Assembly (NCBI GenBank): GCA_027488845.1
Contig: JAIYBC010000025.1
Coordinates: 186,001-250,000 of the forward strand
DNA from: Verrucomicrobiales bacterium
Lineage (GTDB): Bacteria > Verrucomicrobiota > Verrucomicrobiia > Limisphaerales > UBA9464
Direction of reading: 5' to 3'
DNA: 64,000 bases
The position numbers and the translations under genes were made by a program. Positions 14,863-25,028 of this stretch are shown piece after piece (positions within the stretch are counted from its first letter, which is position 1; every line of letters begins with the position of its first letter). The notes beneath the pieces were generated by a model. The model was not told where the DNA came from. It searched no databases and saw only the letters and a program-made list of their open reading frames with translations.

Positions 14863-17679
14863 ATGAAACCCTTCCGCATCATCCTCGCCTCCTCGGTGGC
14901 CGCGGGCCTGGGATTGGCTCCCGGTTCCCTCGCCCAGACGCTGTTCCTGGACAAGTTCGAGACGCCTTCCGCCGCGAACTACGACCTGTTCGTCGACCAC
15001 TACACCGGGTCGGTCACCAACGACTACACCATCGACTGGGCCTTCGACTACAGCCAGGCCACGTACAACTTCTTCACCTCGGCGACCGCCGATCCGGACC
15101 TGCGCACGATCCCCCTCGCGCCGAACTCCGCTGCGGGTGAGTCCAAGGGCATCAAGATCACGGTCAACAAGCTCGACGACCTCGCCGAGCGGTTCGCGGT
15201 GAACCTGTATCCGAAGATGGCCCCGGCCAGCGGCGACTACGTGCTGAAGTTCGACGCGTTCCTGAGCCACGGCTCGTTCGCTGACAGCGGCATCGGCACC
15301 ACCGAGTACCTGCTCTTCGGCCTGAACCACTCGGGCACGAACATGAACTGGGGCGTCACCTCCGGCGCCTCCATGGCCGGCACCTTCGCCACCTCGGCGG
15401 TCCTCGCCGGGAAGGGCAGCGACGGCGTGTGGTTCCAGTTCGTCGGCGACGACGGCGCTCTCCGAAGCTTCCAGTCGTTCGTCGGCAACGCCGGTGGCGT
15501 CTCGACCTACCTCGACGGCGCGTCGGGTGGTGTGATCGACCGCGACGGCAACGGCCTCGGCGACGACGACGCCGGCGAGCCCTACCTTATCAGCGCCTTC
15601 CCCGCCCCGCCCTTCGAGTCCCCGGGCGTGATGGGCAAGCGTTGGCTCCAGGTCGAACTGAGCCAGGTCGGCAACGTCCTGAAGTGGTCCATCGACGGCA
15701 AGGTCATCGCGATGCGCACCAACACCAGCGCATGGACCTCCGGCCGTCCGATGGTCGGCTACGTCGACAACTTCACCAGCATCGCCGGTCTGAAGGACGA
15801 GACCTTCCTCCTGATCGACAACCTGCGTGTGGAACGGATCCGCACGGTGGTCGTGGACACCGCGGACAACAACTCGCCTGCCGGTGACGGCAAGACCTCG
15901 CTGGCCGAGGCCCTCGCCGGTGTCCAGAACAACGACCGCATCCACTTCAACATCCCCGGTGCCGGTCCGCACTACATCGTCACCCCGGCCACCGGCTATC
16001 CGCTCATCGCGGCCGACAACGTGGTGATCGACGGCTACACGCAGCCCGGCGCCTCCCGCAACTCGGCGAACGTCCTTTCGCCCAACAACGCCTCCATCAG
16101 GATCGTCCTCGATTCGCGTGCCGGCGGCCGCACCTCGCTCGCCGACTTCGGCAGCAACGGCTTCGGCGACTCCGAGAGCGCCATCCTGCCGGTGTTCGAC
16201 GGATTCAACTTCACCCTCCGGGGCGTCTCCGTCCTGAGCGTCACCGGCGGCGATTCCGGCGAGGATCCGTTCATCTACGCCGTGGCCCTGATCAAGGGCG
16301 CCACCCAGGCGCGCATCCAGGGCAACTGGTTCGGCATCGACCCGGCCAATCCGACCGCCGCCGGCGTCCGCGGTGGCCGCGCCGCCGTGGCCTCCTTCAA
16401 GTGGGACAACGAGATCACCTCCGAGGGCCTTGTCGTGGGCACCGACTCCGACGGCTTCAATGACGTCACCGAGCAGAACCTCCTAACCGGGCAGCTCCTG
16501 GCGATCCACCTCGAGACTCCCGACGTCCGTGTCTCCGGCAACAAGTTCAACTACCTGCCCGACAACTCGCTGTTCAACTACGCCGCCGTCCCCGGCTATC
16601 TGGAAGACGGACGCGACTTCGAGTCGTTCGAGAACGGCCGTGGCCACTACAACCTGATCGGCACCGACGGCAACCGCGTCAACGACGCCAACGAGCGGAA
16701 CCTCTTCGGTCCCGTGAAGTACGACGTCTACGCCGAGTTCTGGCGCACGGCCACCGGCGCGGTCATCGCCGGCAACTACTTCGGCTACGGCCCGGAAGGC
16801 ACCGTGCTCTACACCAACCAGCAGCCCACGGCCATCGCTGTGGTCCGCAGTTTCTCCACGCTCCGCGTCGGCTCCGACTTCACAGGCTCCGCCGCCACGG
16901 CCGCCCTTGAGGCGAACTACATCCACGGCCTCGGGGCGCCGATCCTCCGCTACCATGGCAGCAACGCCAACGCCGCCGAGCCGGCCCGCGTCTCCTTCCG
17001 CGGCAACGTGATGACCGGCAACTCCGGCAACGCGCCGATCGATCCCGCCGGCGGCCTCACCGCCGAGAAGTTCCTGTCGCTGGCCCTCGCCGACTCCACC
17101 GGCGCGACCGTGCCGGTCATCGGATCGGCCAGCACGACCAGCCAGCTCGAGGTCACTGTCCCGGCCCGCAATCCGGCCAACGTGATCGAGCCCATCTCGA
17201 TCGAGGTCTACCTCGCCGACCCGACCGGCCTCGCCGCCACGCCCGCCTCCGTGCAGGGCCTGGTGTTCGTGAAGCACATCGAGCTCGACGGCACCTTCGA
17301 CGGCGGTCCGCTGTCGATCGACATCTCCACCAACGGCATCAGCGCGGCGGACCTCCGTCGCGTGACCGTGGCGACCAGCTACAAGGTGATCGCCTCGCCG
17401 GCGACCGACACCACCATCGCCGTCCCTGCGGCCTACGTGACCACGCCGTTCTCCGCGACGCTCGGCGGCTTCGTGCCTCCCAGCTCGCCGATCCGCGTGG
17501 CCATCGCCGGCGCGCCGACGGGCGTCGGTCTCTCCTGGTCCGGCGGCTCGGCGCCGTTCCAGGTCCAGTACCGTCTGCTGCTGGATTCCCCGTGGCAGAA
17601 CCTGCTGTCCACCAGCGCCACCAACGTGACGGTTCCCACGACGAACAGCTCCTCGCTGTTCCGTGTGACCAGCAACTGA
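14863..17679 (+). CDS. Large secreted protein, LamG-like N-terminus and parallel beta-helix-like centre
   Basis: 938 residues with a signal peptide ending near SLAQ. Residues about 25-320 look like a concanavalin-type beta-sandwich ([14 protein letters not shown] ... [19 protein letters not shown] ... [11 protein letters not shown]). Then [23 protein letters not shown] is like the CSLREA-type entry to a right-handed beta-helix, with repeated [18 protein letters not shown] and [10 protein letters not shown] turns. The C-terminus ([18 protein letters not shown]) resembles a fibronectin-like fold. It was probably exported as an adhesin or cell-surface protein; no catalytic motif was recognised. 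Codon use is strongly biased to GC-ending codons, consistent with high expression. A strong terminator follows. Confidence 0.8.
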   Translation: MKPFRIILASSVAAGLGLAPGSLAQTLFLDKFETPSAANYDLFVDHYTGSVTNDYTIDWAFDYSQATYNFFTSATADPDLRTIPLAPNSAAGESKGIKITVNKLDDLAERFAVNLYPKMAPASGDYVLKFDAFLSHGSFADSGIGTTEYLLFGLNHSGTNMNWGVTSGASMAGTFATSAVLAGKGSDGVWFQFVGDDGALRSFQSFVGNAGGVSTYLDGASGGVIDRDGNGLGDDDAGEPYLISAFPAPPFESPGVMGKRWLQVELSQVGNVLKWSIDGKVIAMRTNTSAWTSGRPMVGYVDNFTSIAGLKDETFLLIDNLRVERIRTVVVDTADNNSPAGDGKTSLAEALAGVQNNDRIHFNIPGAGPHYIVTPATGYPLIAADNVVIDGYTQPGASRNSANVLSPNNASIRIVLDSRAGGRTSLADFGSNGFGDSESAILPVFDGFNFTLRGVSVLSVTGGDSGEDPFIYAVALIKGATQARIQGNWFGIDPANPTAAGVRGGRAAVASFKWDNEITSEGLVVGTDSDGFNDVTEQNLLTGQLLAIHLETPDVRVSGNKFNYLPDNSLFNYAAVPGYLEDGRDFESFENGRGHYNLIGTDGNRVNDANERNLFGPVKYDVYAEFWRTATGAVIAGNYFGYGPEGTVLYTNQQPTAIAVVRSFSTLRVGSDFTGSAATAALEANYIHGLGAPILRYHGSNANAAEPARVSFRGNVMTGNSGNAPIDPAGGLTAEKFLSLALADSTGATVPVIGSASTTSQLEVTVPARNPANVIEPISIEVYLADPTGLAATPASVQGLVFVKHIELDGTFDGGPLSIDISTNGISAADLRRVTVATSYKVIASPATDTTIAVPAAYVTTPFSATLGGFVPPSSPIRVAIAGAPTGVGLSWSGGSAPFQVQYRLLLDSPWQNLLSTSATNVTVPTTNSSSLFRVTSN

Positions 17680-17691
17680 GTCGCTTCCAGA

Positions 17692-17728
17692 GGGGGTTCC
17701 TCCGGTTCGTGGAGGAACCCCCTTTTTT
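17692..17728 (+). terminator. Rho-independent terminator after the beta-helix protein gene
   Basis: A perfect 12-bp stem (GGGGGTTCCTCC at 17692-17703 and its complement at 17711-17722), a 7-base loop and six Ts. It is the clearest intrinsic terminator in the window and lies 13 bp after the stop codon. Confidence 0.95.
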
Positions 17729-17813
17729 CCGTCCCGCCGCCCTTGACCACCCGGCCGCCACGGTGCCCCTTTTGCATGGCCCGGTGACCCAGACCCGACC
17801 CCCAGTTCCAGCC

Positions 17814-18545
17814 ATGTCTTTCCGACGGTCCGCCTTCACGCTGATCGAGCTGCTCGTCGTCATCGCCATCATCGCGATCCTCGCAGGCATGCTCCTCCCC
17901 GCCCTCGCCCGCTCGAAGGAGAAGGCCCAGCGCATCGCCTGCATCAACAACGTCAAGCAGATGGGCTACGGGTGCCAGATGTACGCGGACGACAATCCGC
18001 GGGGACGCTTCACCCCGCTCACGGACTACCGCGACGACGACATCAACTTCCTCTATCCCCGCTACGTTCCGTCGGTGCGGACCTACGTCTGTCCCAGCAC
18101 CCGGAACAACGTCCGCACCAACACCGCCCGCGACCGGATCACCGGGGCCGACCTCGGCCTGGTGGACCTCCAGGATGTCGCCCAGCATCCGTTCACCAAC
18201 GGCTACAGCTACGAGATCTACGGCCACATGTGGGGCATTGGACCCGAGAGCGGCGGTTCCATTCCCAAGACCCAGCAGACTGTGAACACCTACGTCCACC
18301 GCAACTCGGCGTTCGGTCTCCAGGGAACGATTCCCGGGCCTGCCAACATCTGGATCTTCGTGGATGCGGACGAGGACGGCTTCTACAACGGGCGGCAGGC
18401 GCAGAACGACCGTCCGGACCCGATGGACAACCACAAGGGTGACGGCCACAACGCGGCGTTCCTCGACGGCAGCGCCCGCTGGATCCCGGCCAAGCGTTTC
18501 GGCTACACGCTCGAACTGTCGCAGGACATCGGCCGCGACTTCTGA
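17814..18545 (+). CDS. Pseudopilin with prepilin N-terminal motif and H-x9-DG-like C-terminus
   Basis: 243 residues. The signal [19 protein letters not shown] is a classical prepilin cleavage site and helix. The following [24 protein letters not shown] is the usual segment of the verrucomicrobial/planctomycete pseudopilin group. The motif [17 protein letters not shown] lies at the C-terminus. Two cysteines near residues 44 and 95 may pair. ATG 17814 starts the prepilin leader; the frame upstream runs through the terminator and is not coding. Confidence 0.92.
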   Translation: MSFRRSAFTLIELLVVIAIIAILAGMLLPALARSKEKAQRIACINNVKQMGYGCQMYADDNPRGRFTPLTDYRDDDINFLYPRYVPSVRTYVCPSTRNNVRTNTARDRITGADLGLVDLQDVAQHPFTNGYSYEIYGHMWGIGPESGGSIPKTQQTVNTYVHRNSAFGLQGTIPGPANIWIFVDADEDGFYNGRQAQNDRPDPMDNHKGDGHNAAFLDGSARWIPAKRFGYTLELSQDIGRDF

Positions 18546-18570
18546 TCGGCGGGAGCGCCCCGTCGAACGC

Positions 18571-19365
18571 ATGAAGCTCCTGTTCTCCGAGGCGCCGCCG
18601 GACTACGCGCGCTACCTGTATCCCTACGTGGTCTGGGCCTATCCGGAACCCGGGGAAACGCCGGCCGACCTCTTCGAGGCCGGCTTCCTCCCGTCGCTGC
18701 CGGACCTGACCCGCTTCTACCTCGGCCGCCAGCTCCGGCTCCCGCTGGCCGGATGGAAGCCGAACTCCGAGAACCGGCGGATCCTCCGGAAGGGCGCGGG
18801 TTGGCAGTGTCGCCTGATCCCGCGGGCGGAGTTCGACGACACCCCGGCGCGGCGCGCCTCGTGGTTGGCCTACGCCGCGGAGCGGTTCCATCCGGGCGCC
18901 ATGCCGCCGGAACGGCTCGAACGTCTGATGTCGAACCGGGTGATCTCGCATCTGCTGCAGTTCACCGACCCCTCCACCGGAGCCGAACTGGGGACGGTCC
19001 TGCTCCACCTCGAGCCGCCCCGCGTCGCCTACTACTACTTCGCGTTCTACGACCTCGCCTGCAGTGACCGCAACCTCGGCATGTTCATGATGACCCGTGC
19101 GGCGGAGCTGTTCGCGGCGTCGGGCCACACCCATCTGTACCTCGGCACCTGCTACTCGGAACGGGCGCTCTACAAGACCCAGTTCGACGGCGTGGAATTC
19201 TTCAACGGCCATCGTTGGACCGCCGATCCCGACGCACTCCGGCATCTCATCCGAACCCCTTCGGAGACGCACCGCCTGGACGAGGCGGCGTATGTGGCCC
19301 TGCTGGAAGGCGGAAGCCTCGACGCGGCGATCGCGAGGGGATTCCGGGTCGCGCTGCCCCGATGA
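18571..19365 (+). CDS. Arginyl-tRNA--protein transferase-like (ATE/Bpt C-terminal domain-like) protein
   Basis: 264 residues. YLYPYVVWAYPEP, FLPSLPDLTRFYLGRQLRLP and the late block LYLGTCYSERALYKTQFDGVE resemble the GNAT-fold catalytic part of arginyl/leucyl-protein transferases, which attach an amino acid from tRNA to protein N-termini in N-degron pathways. The N-terminal cysteine cluster of eukaryotic ATE1 is absent. It follows the pseudopilin with a 25-bp gap on the same strand. The assignment rests on motif resemblance; a general GNAT acyltransferase is the alternative. Confidence 0.7.
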   Translation: MKLLFSEAPPDYARYLYPYVVWAYPEPGETPADLFEAGFLPSLPDLTRFYLGRQLRLPLAGWKPNSENRRILRKGAGWQCRLIPRAEFDDTPARRASWLAYAAERFHPGAMPPERLERLMSNRVISHLLQFTDPSTGAELGTVLLHLEPPRVAYYYFAFYDLACSDRNLGMFMMTRAAELFAASGHTHLYLGTCYSERALYKTQFDGVEFFNGHRWTADPDALRHLIRTPSETHRLDEAAYVALLEGGSLDAAIARGFRVALPR

Positions 19366-19408
19366 GGAGAACCGCCTTTCCGGAAGGGCGAAGCCGTATC
19401 ATCCCGCA

Positions 19409-19429
19409 GGTTCCGATGCGGCCGGAACC
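19409..19429. terminator. Possible bidirectional hairpin between convergent genes
   Basis: Stem GGTTCCG (19409-19415) with CGGAACC (19423-19429) and a 7-base loop, located between the ends of the transferase-like gene and the Sel1 gene. There is no long T-run on either strand. Confidence 0.4.
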
Positions 19430-19433
19430 CGTT

Positions 19434-20825
19434 TCATTCCGCGGATGACCTGTTCCGGTTCGATTCGAGCCACTCCGCCCGCCGGCGCCAGCGTTGGGCC
19501 TCCTCCGGATCGGCCGGTCCTCCGAGGCCCTGCTCCCAGCACGCCGCAAGGCGTCGGGCGGCAGCGGCGTTGCCGGCCTGGGCGGATCGGGCGAACCATT
19601 CGATGGCCTTGGAACGGTCGGCGACCAACTTCCCCTTTCCGCTCCACCACAGTTCCGCCACGGCCATCCGGCCTTCGGACGAACGCACCAACGTCGGATC
19701 CTCCAATTGGAAGGGCAGCCGGTTCAGCTCAGGAAGGAATTCCGGTTCCACATACACGCGGGCCAGACCCTCGGCGGCCTCGCCGAGGAGCGTCATCTCG
19801 ATGCCAAGCATCCGCTGGTAGTACTTGGCCGCCAGCTTCAGGTCCCGTTCCTGACCGGCGAGGCCCCTCTCGTGGATCCTTCCCAGAAGGACGTTCGCCG
19901 GGTCGCCGGGTCGCGCATTGGCCAGATGGGTGAGGTTCTCCACGTCGACACCCCGCAGTGCGGAGGCCTCGTTGTAGAGCAACACCAGACGCGCCCGGGC
20001 CGCCTCGTCGCCATCGTCCAGTCCCTTGAGCAGCCAGCGTCGGGCTTCTTCGCGTCTCCAGGCGAGGGGCCAGATGCCTTCGACATTCGGATTCAGGATG
20101 AGGTAGTCCGCCAGTTCGACCGCAGCGGACGCGACACCGCGGTCGTGGGCGATGCCGAACCACCGGATCGCCTCTTTCGGCTCCGACGGTGCGCGTTCGC
20201 CGAGGGCCGTCTCGCGGTCGTAGGCGAGTTGGTTGCCCAGCTCCATCGCGGCCATGGCGTGACCCGCCTCGGCCGCCTTGCGGAACCAGCGTCTCGCCTC
20301 CCCGGCATCCCGGGGCAATTGCCCGAAATGGTGGAGGTTGCCCAACTCGAAGGCGGCTTCCACATGCCCCTGCTCCGCGGCCTTCTCAAACCACTCCGCC
20401 GCCATCTGGTAGTTGCCCGATCCGCGGAACACGCCGGGCTCCTTCTCCTCGTCGGCGTACCGGAGGCCGGCGAGATACTGGGCCATGACAAGTCCGCCTT
20501 CCGCCGCGGAGAGGATCAACAGCCGTGCCTTGTCCGGACTCCGCGGCACACCGCGGCCGACCTGGTACCGCAGCGCGAGGAACAGCTTCGCCTCCGGATC
20601 CCCGCCTTCCGCCGCGCGGGTCAGGCGTTCCAGCGACACCAGACGCCAGGTCGAGAAGGGAAGGGTCTTGTCCAGGCGACGCGAGAAGTAGCCGCGATCC
20701 TCCCGTTCGGGCGCCGCAGGGGGCGTCGGCTCGGTGGCGCCCAGGACGACGCAGGCCAGGACGACGTGCATCCACGACACGACGGGAAGAAGACGGCGCC
20801 GCATTCCGGTACCTGTCGGTTTCAT
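19434..20825 (-). CDS. Sel1-like repeat protein, exported
   Basis: 463 residues. A signal peptide-like helix (VVSWMHVVLACVVLGA) is followed by at least six Sel1-type TPR repeats, for example YQMAAEWFEKAAEQGHVEAA, EARRWFRKAAEAGHAMAAME, EAIRWFGIAHDRGVASAA and SKAIEWFARSAQAGNAAAA. Sel1 repeats form alpha-solenoids for protein-protein contacts, often in signalling or envelope processes. The start ATG at 20825 overlaps the stop of the upstream 1013-residue protein (ATGA at 20825-20822), so the two are translationally coupled and probably act together. Confidence 0.88.
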   Translation of the reverse strand: MKPTGTGMRRRLLPVVSWMHVVLACVVLGATEPTPPAAPEREDRGYFSRRLDKTLPFSTWRLVSLERLTRAAEGGDPEAKLFLALRYQVGRGVPRSPDKARLLILSAAEGGLVMAQYLAGLRYADEEKEPGVFRGSGNYQMAAEWFEKAAEQGHVEAAFELGNLHHFGQLPRDAGEARRWFRKAAEAGHAMAAMELGNQLAYDRETALGERAPSEPKEAIRWFGIAHDRGVASAAVELADYLILNPNVEGIWPLAWRREEARRWLLKGLDDGDEAARARLVLLYNEASALRGVDVENLTHLANARPGDPANVLLGRIHERGLAGQERDLKLAAKYYQRMLGIEMTLLGEAAEGLARVYVEPEFLPELNRLPFQLEDPTLVRSSEGRMAVAELWWSGKGKLVADRSKAIEWFARSAQAGNAAAARRLAACWEQGLGGPADPEEAQRWRRRAEWLESNRNRSSAE

Positions 20826-23800
20826 GGTTGGGATGGGGTTCGGGCCGGTGGTCGATTTGTTGCCGCCGGCGGCCTGGCGGGAACGGGTCGCAGGGTCCCC
20901 GTCGCCCATCTTTCCAGCTCCGCCGCGGAGAATCCCGGGATCCCGTCTCGATCGCCCACCATCAGCGCGTTCCGGGCATGGAGGACGGCCGGGTTGAAGG
21001 GCGAGTTGATCGGGAAATGCCTCGGCTCGTTGCGCACGGCCACCGCCAGTTCCAGGCCCGACAGGCTGGCGTCGCCGTCGAGATCGTAGTCGGCCACCAG
21101 GCCGGTCCAGCGTTGGGAGGCTTCCCGTGTGCGCGACGGCACGTTCCGGCTCCGCAGTTCCTCCAACCGGAGGGCTTGGGAATAGGCGCTCTTCGGATAC
21201 TCCCGGTGGAGCGCCTCCACGCAGCGCCGGTGTCCCGCGGCGTCGGCGAGGCCGTGGACGTCCTGGGCCAGCGCGAGCAGTGTCCAATGGAGCGCCGTCC
21301 GTGACTCGGGCGGGCGCGCCTCCATCAGCGACATCGTCTTGGCGGGATCCCCGGCGAAGAGCGCCAGCGTGGCGAATTCCGGGACGGGCAGGCCTTTGCC
21401 CCGACGCAGCGCCTCCTCCAGCGGCACGGCGTCCGTGACGCCGCGGTCCGGGTCGAGCTTGCGACAGGCCGCGAGGTTCCATCTCCAGCCGAGTTGGCCG
21501 TCCTCCCGTTCCCCACCCAGGTCGGCCACCACGTCTTCTCCCTCGATGCGGAGCCGCAGGACCGTGCCGCCGGCGCGCATCGAACCGAGCCAGCGAGCAC
21601 GCCCGATGTGGTACACGGCGACCACGCTGCCCCGGGTGTCGAACGGATCGTCACACGCCGCCCACAGCCGCTCACCTTCCTCGAGGAAGCAACGGATCGG
21701 ATGCCGCAGTCGGGTGAAACCCGGGGGCCGTCCCGACTCGGCCCGCCGCGCGATCGCCTCGAAGACCCGGAACACCTCCTCGTCGGTCGCCGAATGGCCG
21801 GCGATGCGCTGGGTCTGTTCCCAGAAGCGGCTGGGGCGGGGACACGCCGGCAGCGGGGTCCAGCCGATCACCGTCTCGGTCTTCGACTCCCCGGCTCCTG
21901 TCTTCAGCAGCCTTCCCAGCTCGAGCTTCCATTCCTCGCCTGACGACGGACGGCCCACCGTCGTCTTCGTGTTGGACCGCGTGCGGTTGGTTCCCGCGAA
22001 ATACGGGACCGCCCTGACCGCCAGGGGCGGCGGCAGGAAATGGACTCCGCCCAGGCTGAAGAACTCGCGGACATCGGCCTCGTCGAGATCCGAGACACGT
22101 GGCCGTGGGAACGTGGCGACCTCGACACGGGGGGCTTCGCGCAGCGCCCGGAGACGTTGCAGTTCCCTGACAAGCTCCTCGCCGCGCTCGGGTTTCCCGG
22201 CGATCCGGTAGAAGGTCGAGACCAGGTACTCCGAGACCTGGATGGGCAGGTTCGTCCGGAGTTCCGGCGAGTCGTTGGCCCGGTTCCAGACACGTTCCAC
22301 CCATGGCAGACGCCGCAACGCCTCCTCACGGTCCGGAGTGGTCTGTTCGAAGTCCTGGATCAGCAGGGTCAGCAGCGCGGGCAACCGATGTTGGAAACGT
22401 GGGTCGGCCTCCAGCACCGGGATCCGTTGGACCAGACCGTCGATGAAATGGCGGCGCCACCGCGCGAGAACCTCGCCGCCGACGTCGTCGGGTACGCCTT
22501 GGCGGGACTTCGCATCGTTGGCCATCGTGGCCGCGAGTCCCGCTCCCGCGGCGTCGAGGAACTCGACGCTGATGGGTTTCGGCGCCAGGGCGGGTGCGGG
22601 CAGGCGGTGTACCACCGAAGTGGTCCCAAACCGGTCGAGCAGGCCGGCCCACGCCTCGAAGCGCCTCCGTTGCAGGCTGAGGAAGCCGTCCTCGCGGCCC
22701 GCCCACACCGGATTCCACCGCAGACGGGTCCACAGCTCGCGCAGGTACCGGTCGTCCGGATCGAGGTACAGGCCAGTGCGGATCCAGGACATCTCGCGGA
22801 TCCCCATGGTGGGAAGGCCATTGGTGGAGCGGACGACGGTGAATCCGCGGGCCAGTTGCTCCCTCACCGCGGAGGCGAATTCGCCGGCCAGGAAACGTCG
22901 GCGGTCGGGCGGGGCCGCTTCGTTGGCCATCTCCGTCTTCCACGCGGCCAGCAAACGGCCCAGTTCGCGATGCAGTTCCTCCGGGTCCGGGCCGGTCACC
23001 GGGATCCGAACGTCACGGGGGACGTTCACGCCGTCCCACAACACCGCCTTCCAGGTACCGGGGAAGGTGGCGGGTGGTTGCGCGGACCATCCGTAGAAGT
23101 CCGCCAACCGGGCCACGGCATTGGTCGAGGCGAGCGTGAACCCTTCCAGCTCCAGGGCATCGTCCAAACGCGGATCGCCCATCCGCGTGAAGTGGACTTC
23201 GCGGACCCCGATCGGCTGCGCGGCCGGCGCGGCGCTCCATTCGACCGGATTGCCGACGGACGGTGGCGCCGGGAGCCAGGCGAGGGTCACCGCCTTTTCC
23301 CAGCGTTTCCATCGGGGGAGTTCCCCTTCCAGCAGGCTTCGCAACGCGACGGCGATGCGTTCGGCGTCCGGTGTCACCAAGGCGTAGTGGGTGGTGGAAG
23401 CGCTGGTCAGGGTGACCTCGGCCGAGGCCAGGCTCTCCGCGTGGTGGAGGTCCACCAGCTCGAGCCGCAGCCGCCGGCTGGAAGCGATTCCGTTGGTGGT
23501 GATCCGTCCGATCACCGCCCAGTCCGCCCGCACCCAGTGTCCCGCCCGGAGGGCGTCGATGCGGTCGCCGAAACCCGCGCCGCCCAGCTGGAGTTCCCGT
23601 TCGGCGCGGACGAGTTCCTGACGTTCCACGAACTCCAGACCGTCCTTCGGTGAGGCCGAGAGGAGGACCTGCACCAGCAGGGTCATCTCCGACGCCGACA
23701 GAGCCGCGCGATAGCTCCGCTCCGCGACCGCGAGGTCCATGAGTGCGACGCGCACCACCGTCTCCGCGCCGAGCCGTGGCAGCAGTGGGAGCAGCAGGAG

Positions 23801-23863
23801 CAGGACGAGCCGGAACCGGATCGCAATGCCGGTGGATCGTGGCTGGGGCTCTGGATGGCTCAT
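20822..23863 (-). CDS. Large exported protein, CsgG/LpoB-like N-terminal domain and C-terminal EF-hand-like repeats
   Basis: 1013 residues. A signal peptide (LVLLLLLPLLPRLGA) is followed by VRVALMDLAVAERSYRAALSA and FVERQELVRAERELQLGG ... ADWAVIGRIT, a pattern like the CsgG/LpoB/TolB-N fold where a nucleotide-like lipoprotein binds partners. The middle is long and unrecognised. The C-terminus has DYDLDGDASLSGLELAV, a good EF-hand calcium loop, and a weaker second loop (MVGDRDGIPGFSAAELERW). It ends in a Pro/Arg tail. Translationally coupled to the Sel1 protein. The function is not known; a surface or assembly role is an inference. Confidence 0.72.
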   Translation of the reverse strand: MSHPEPQPRSTGIAIRFRLVLLLLLPLLPRLGAETVVRVALMDLAVAERSYRAALSASEMTLLVQVLLSASPKDGLEFVERQELVRAERELQLGGAGFGDRIDALRAGHWVRADWAVIGRITTNGIASSRRLRLELVDLHHAESLASAEVTLTSASTTHYALVTPDAERIAVALRSLLEGELPRWKRWEKAVTLAWLPAPPSVGNPVEWSAAPAAQPIGVREVHFTRMGDPRLDDALELEGFTLASTNAVARLADFYGWSAQPPATFPGTWKAVLWDGVNVPRDVRIPVTGPDPEELHRELGRLLAAWKTEMANEAAPPDRRRFLAGEFASAVREQLARGFTVVRSTNGLPTMGIREMSWIRTGLYLDPDDRYLRELWTRLRWNPVWAGREDGFLSLQRRRFEAWAGLLDRFGTTSVVHRLPAPALAPKPISVEFLDAAGAGLAATMANDAKSRQGVPDDVGGEVLARWRRHFIDGLVQRIPVLEADPRFQHRLPALLTLLIQDFEQTTPDREEALRRLPWVERVWNRANDSPELRTNLPIQVSEYLVSTFYRIAGKPERGEELVRELQRLRALREAPRVEVATFPRPRVSDLDEADVREFFSLGGVHFLPPPLAVRAVPYFAGTNRTRSNTKTTVGRPSSGEEWKLELGRLLKTGAGESKTETVIGWTPLPACPRPSRFWEQTQRIAGHSATDEEVFRVFEAIARRAESGRPPGFTRLRHPIRCFLEEGERLWAACDDPFDTRGSVVAVYHIGRARWLGSMRAGGTVLRLRIEGEDVVADLGGEREDGQLGWRWNLAACRKLDPDRGVTDAVPLEEALRRGKGLPVPEFATLALFAGDPAKTMSLMEARPPESRTALHWTLLALAQDVHGLADAAGHRRCVEALHREYPKSAYSQALRLEELRSRNVPSRTREASQRWTGLVADYDLDGDASLSGLELAVAVRNEPRHFPINSPFNPAVLHARNALMVGDRDGIPGFSAAELERWATGTLRPVPARPPAATNRPPARTPSQP

Positions 23864-24250
23864 CTCACTTCAACCGTGTGGCCGCGAAACGACCGGCACC
23901 TGCGGCGGACGACTCCACCGGGTCCGACACGCGGTCGTGGCCTCGGTCGATTCTTCGGCCGCGCATGGGCGGTCGGATGGAAGGCGGCATCGTGTCACTC
24001 CCAGAGAGATCCGTGGGACGGCCGATTCCTTGGAGGAAAATCGAACCGGAGGCGAACTTTCCGCCAGACCTCATGGGGATGGGGAGATGCGGGTTGAAGG
24101 GTGGAATCGTTGAAGGGTCGAGGGGCTGAAGGGTTGAAGGGGATGGATGAAGGCATCGCAGAATGCCTGGCGGCGAAGGGCCGGTCTCTGCCACGGACAA
24201 CAATCCACGGACGACGGACCCTCTGGCACCGAACCTGTTAAGGCATCTCC
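23864..24250. other. Intergenic region with 119-bp repeat copy 1
   Basis: The 387 bp between the large exported-protein gene (minus) and the pseudopilin gene (plus) hold no convincing gene. The right half is the repeat copy described separately; the left half shows nothing recognisable. Confidence 0.5.
24101..24219 (+). repeat. 119-bp direct repeat, copy 1
   Basis: 115 of 119 positions are identical to 25029-25147. It begins with a run of GTTGAAGGG-like and GTCGAGGGG-like units and continues with GCATCGCAGAATGCCTGGCG and CTCTGCCACGGACAACAATCC. It lies 31 bp before the pseudopilin start. Confidence 0.9.
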
Positions 24251-25003
24251 ATGACCCCCCGAAGCCCTGGTTGCTCGGCGCGAGGATTCTCGCTCGTGGA
24301 ACTCCTCGTCGTGATTGTCGTCGGAGGGCTCTTGGTGATCCAGGTGTTGCCGAGGCTTGCCGGAAACAAGCCAAGGAGTCCCCGCATCGCCTGCGTCAAC
24401 AACCTGAAGCAGATCGGAATCGCCCTCCGGACCTACGCGGTGGACTACCAAGGCGCCTACCCGTGGATGGAGGCGAAGACTGCGGTCAATGGCACTAAAG
24501 TCTTCAAGCCAAAGGTTCCGTTCGCCAATCGGGTTTCGACGGATCTGCTCGGGCTGTTCCTGTCCGTGAGCAACGAGCTTTCGACGCCGAAGATCTTGGT
24601 GTGCCCCACGGATCTCCGTCCGGGGTTGGCGACCAACCGCTGGGATTACGTGGCGGCCCATCCGCGCAGCAGCCACCGGAACCTGAGCTACTTCGTCGGG
24701 CTCGGTTCCAGCGAGGAGAAGCCGGAGTCCATCCTCGTCGGGGACCGGAGCGTGACGAATGCCGCGCCTTGGAGCCTGAACGGGAGCGACGTGGTGGAAA
24801 CGACACCGGCGTGGGTGCCTGGTCGCGATCCCAATGCTTTCCGTTCGCTGGGATTCGATGCCCGGACGATGCACAGGAGTGCCGGCAACATCCTGTTGGG
24901 CGACGGCAGCGTGCAGCAGGTCTCCAATGGCCGCCTGAGAGATGCGATGGCGGCGGCGTCAACGGTCTCCGAGACGGCGTGGCTGCTTCCCGTGGACCAT
25001 TGA
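24251..25003 (+). CDS. Pseudopilin between direct repeats
   Basis: 250 residues. The prepilin motif [20 protein letters not shown] is atypical after position 10 (VVGG rather than AIIAIL). Next comes the group-specific PRIACVNNLKQIGIALRTYA and, near the end, MHRSAGNILLGDGSVQQV, an H-x9-DG-type motif. A single CP pair (VCPTDLRPG) may form part of the usual disulphide region. Its position between two nearly identical 119-bp repeats, spaced 928 bp, is the striking feature. There is no SD sequence; TTAAGG lies about 11 bp upstream. Confidence 0.88.
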   Translation: MTPRSPGCSARGFSLVELLVVIVVGGLLVIQVLPRLAGNKPRSPRIACVNNLKQIGIALRTYAVDYQGAYPWMEAKTAVNGTKVFKPKVPFANRVSTDLLGLFLSVSNELSTPKILVCPTDLRPGLATNRWDYVAAHPRSSHRNLSYFVGLGSSEEKPESILVGDRSVTNAAPWSLNGSDVVETTPAWVPGRDPNAFRSLGFDARTMHRSAGNILLGDGSVQQVSNGRLRDAMAAASTVSETAWLLPVDH

Positions 25004-25028
25004 TGAATGCCGCTGGGGCGGCGGTTGG

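Noticed and set aside
17592-17813. Frame upstream of the 17814 pseudopilin
   Set aside because: It runs through the terminator hairpin and poly-T and does not have protein-like sequence; the prepilin leader begins at 17814.
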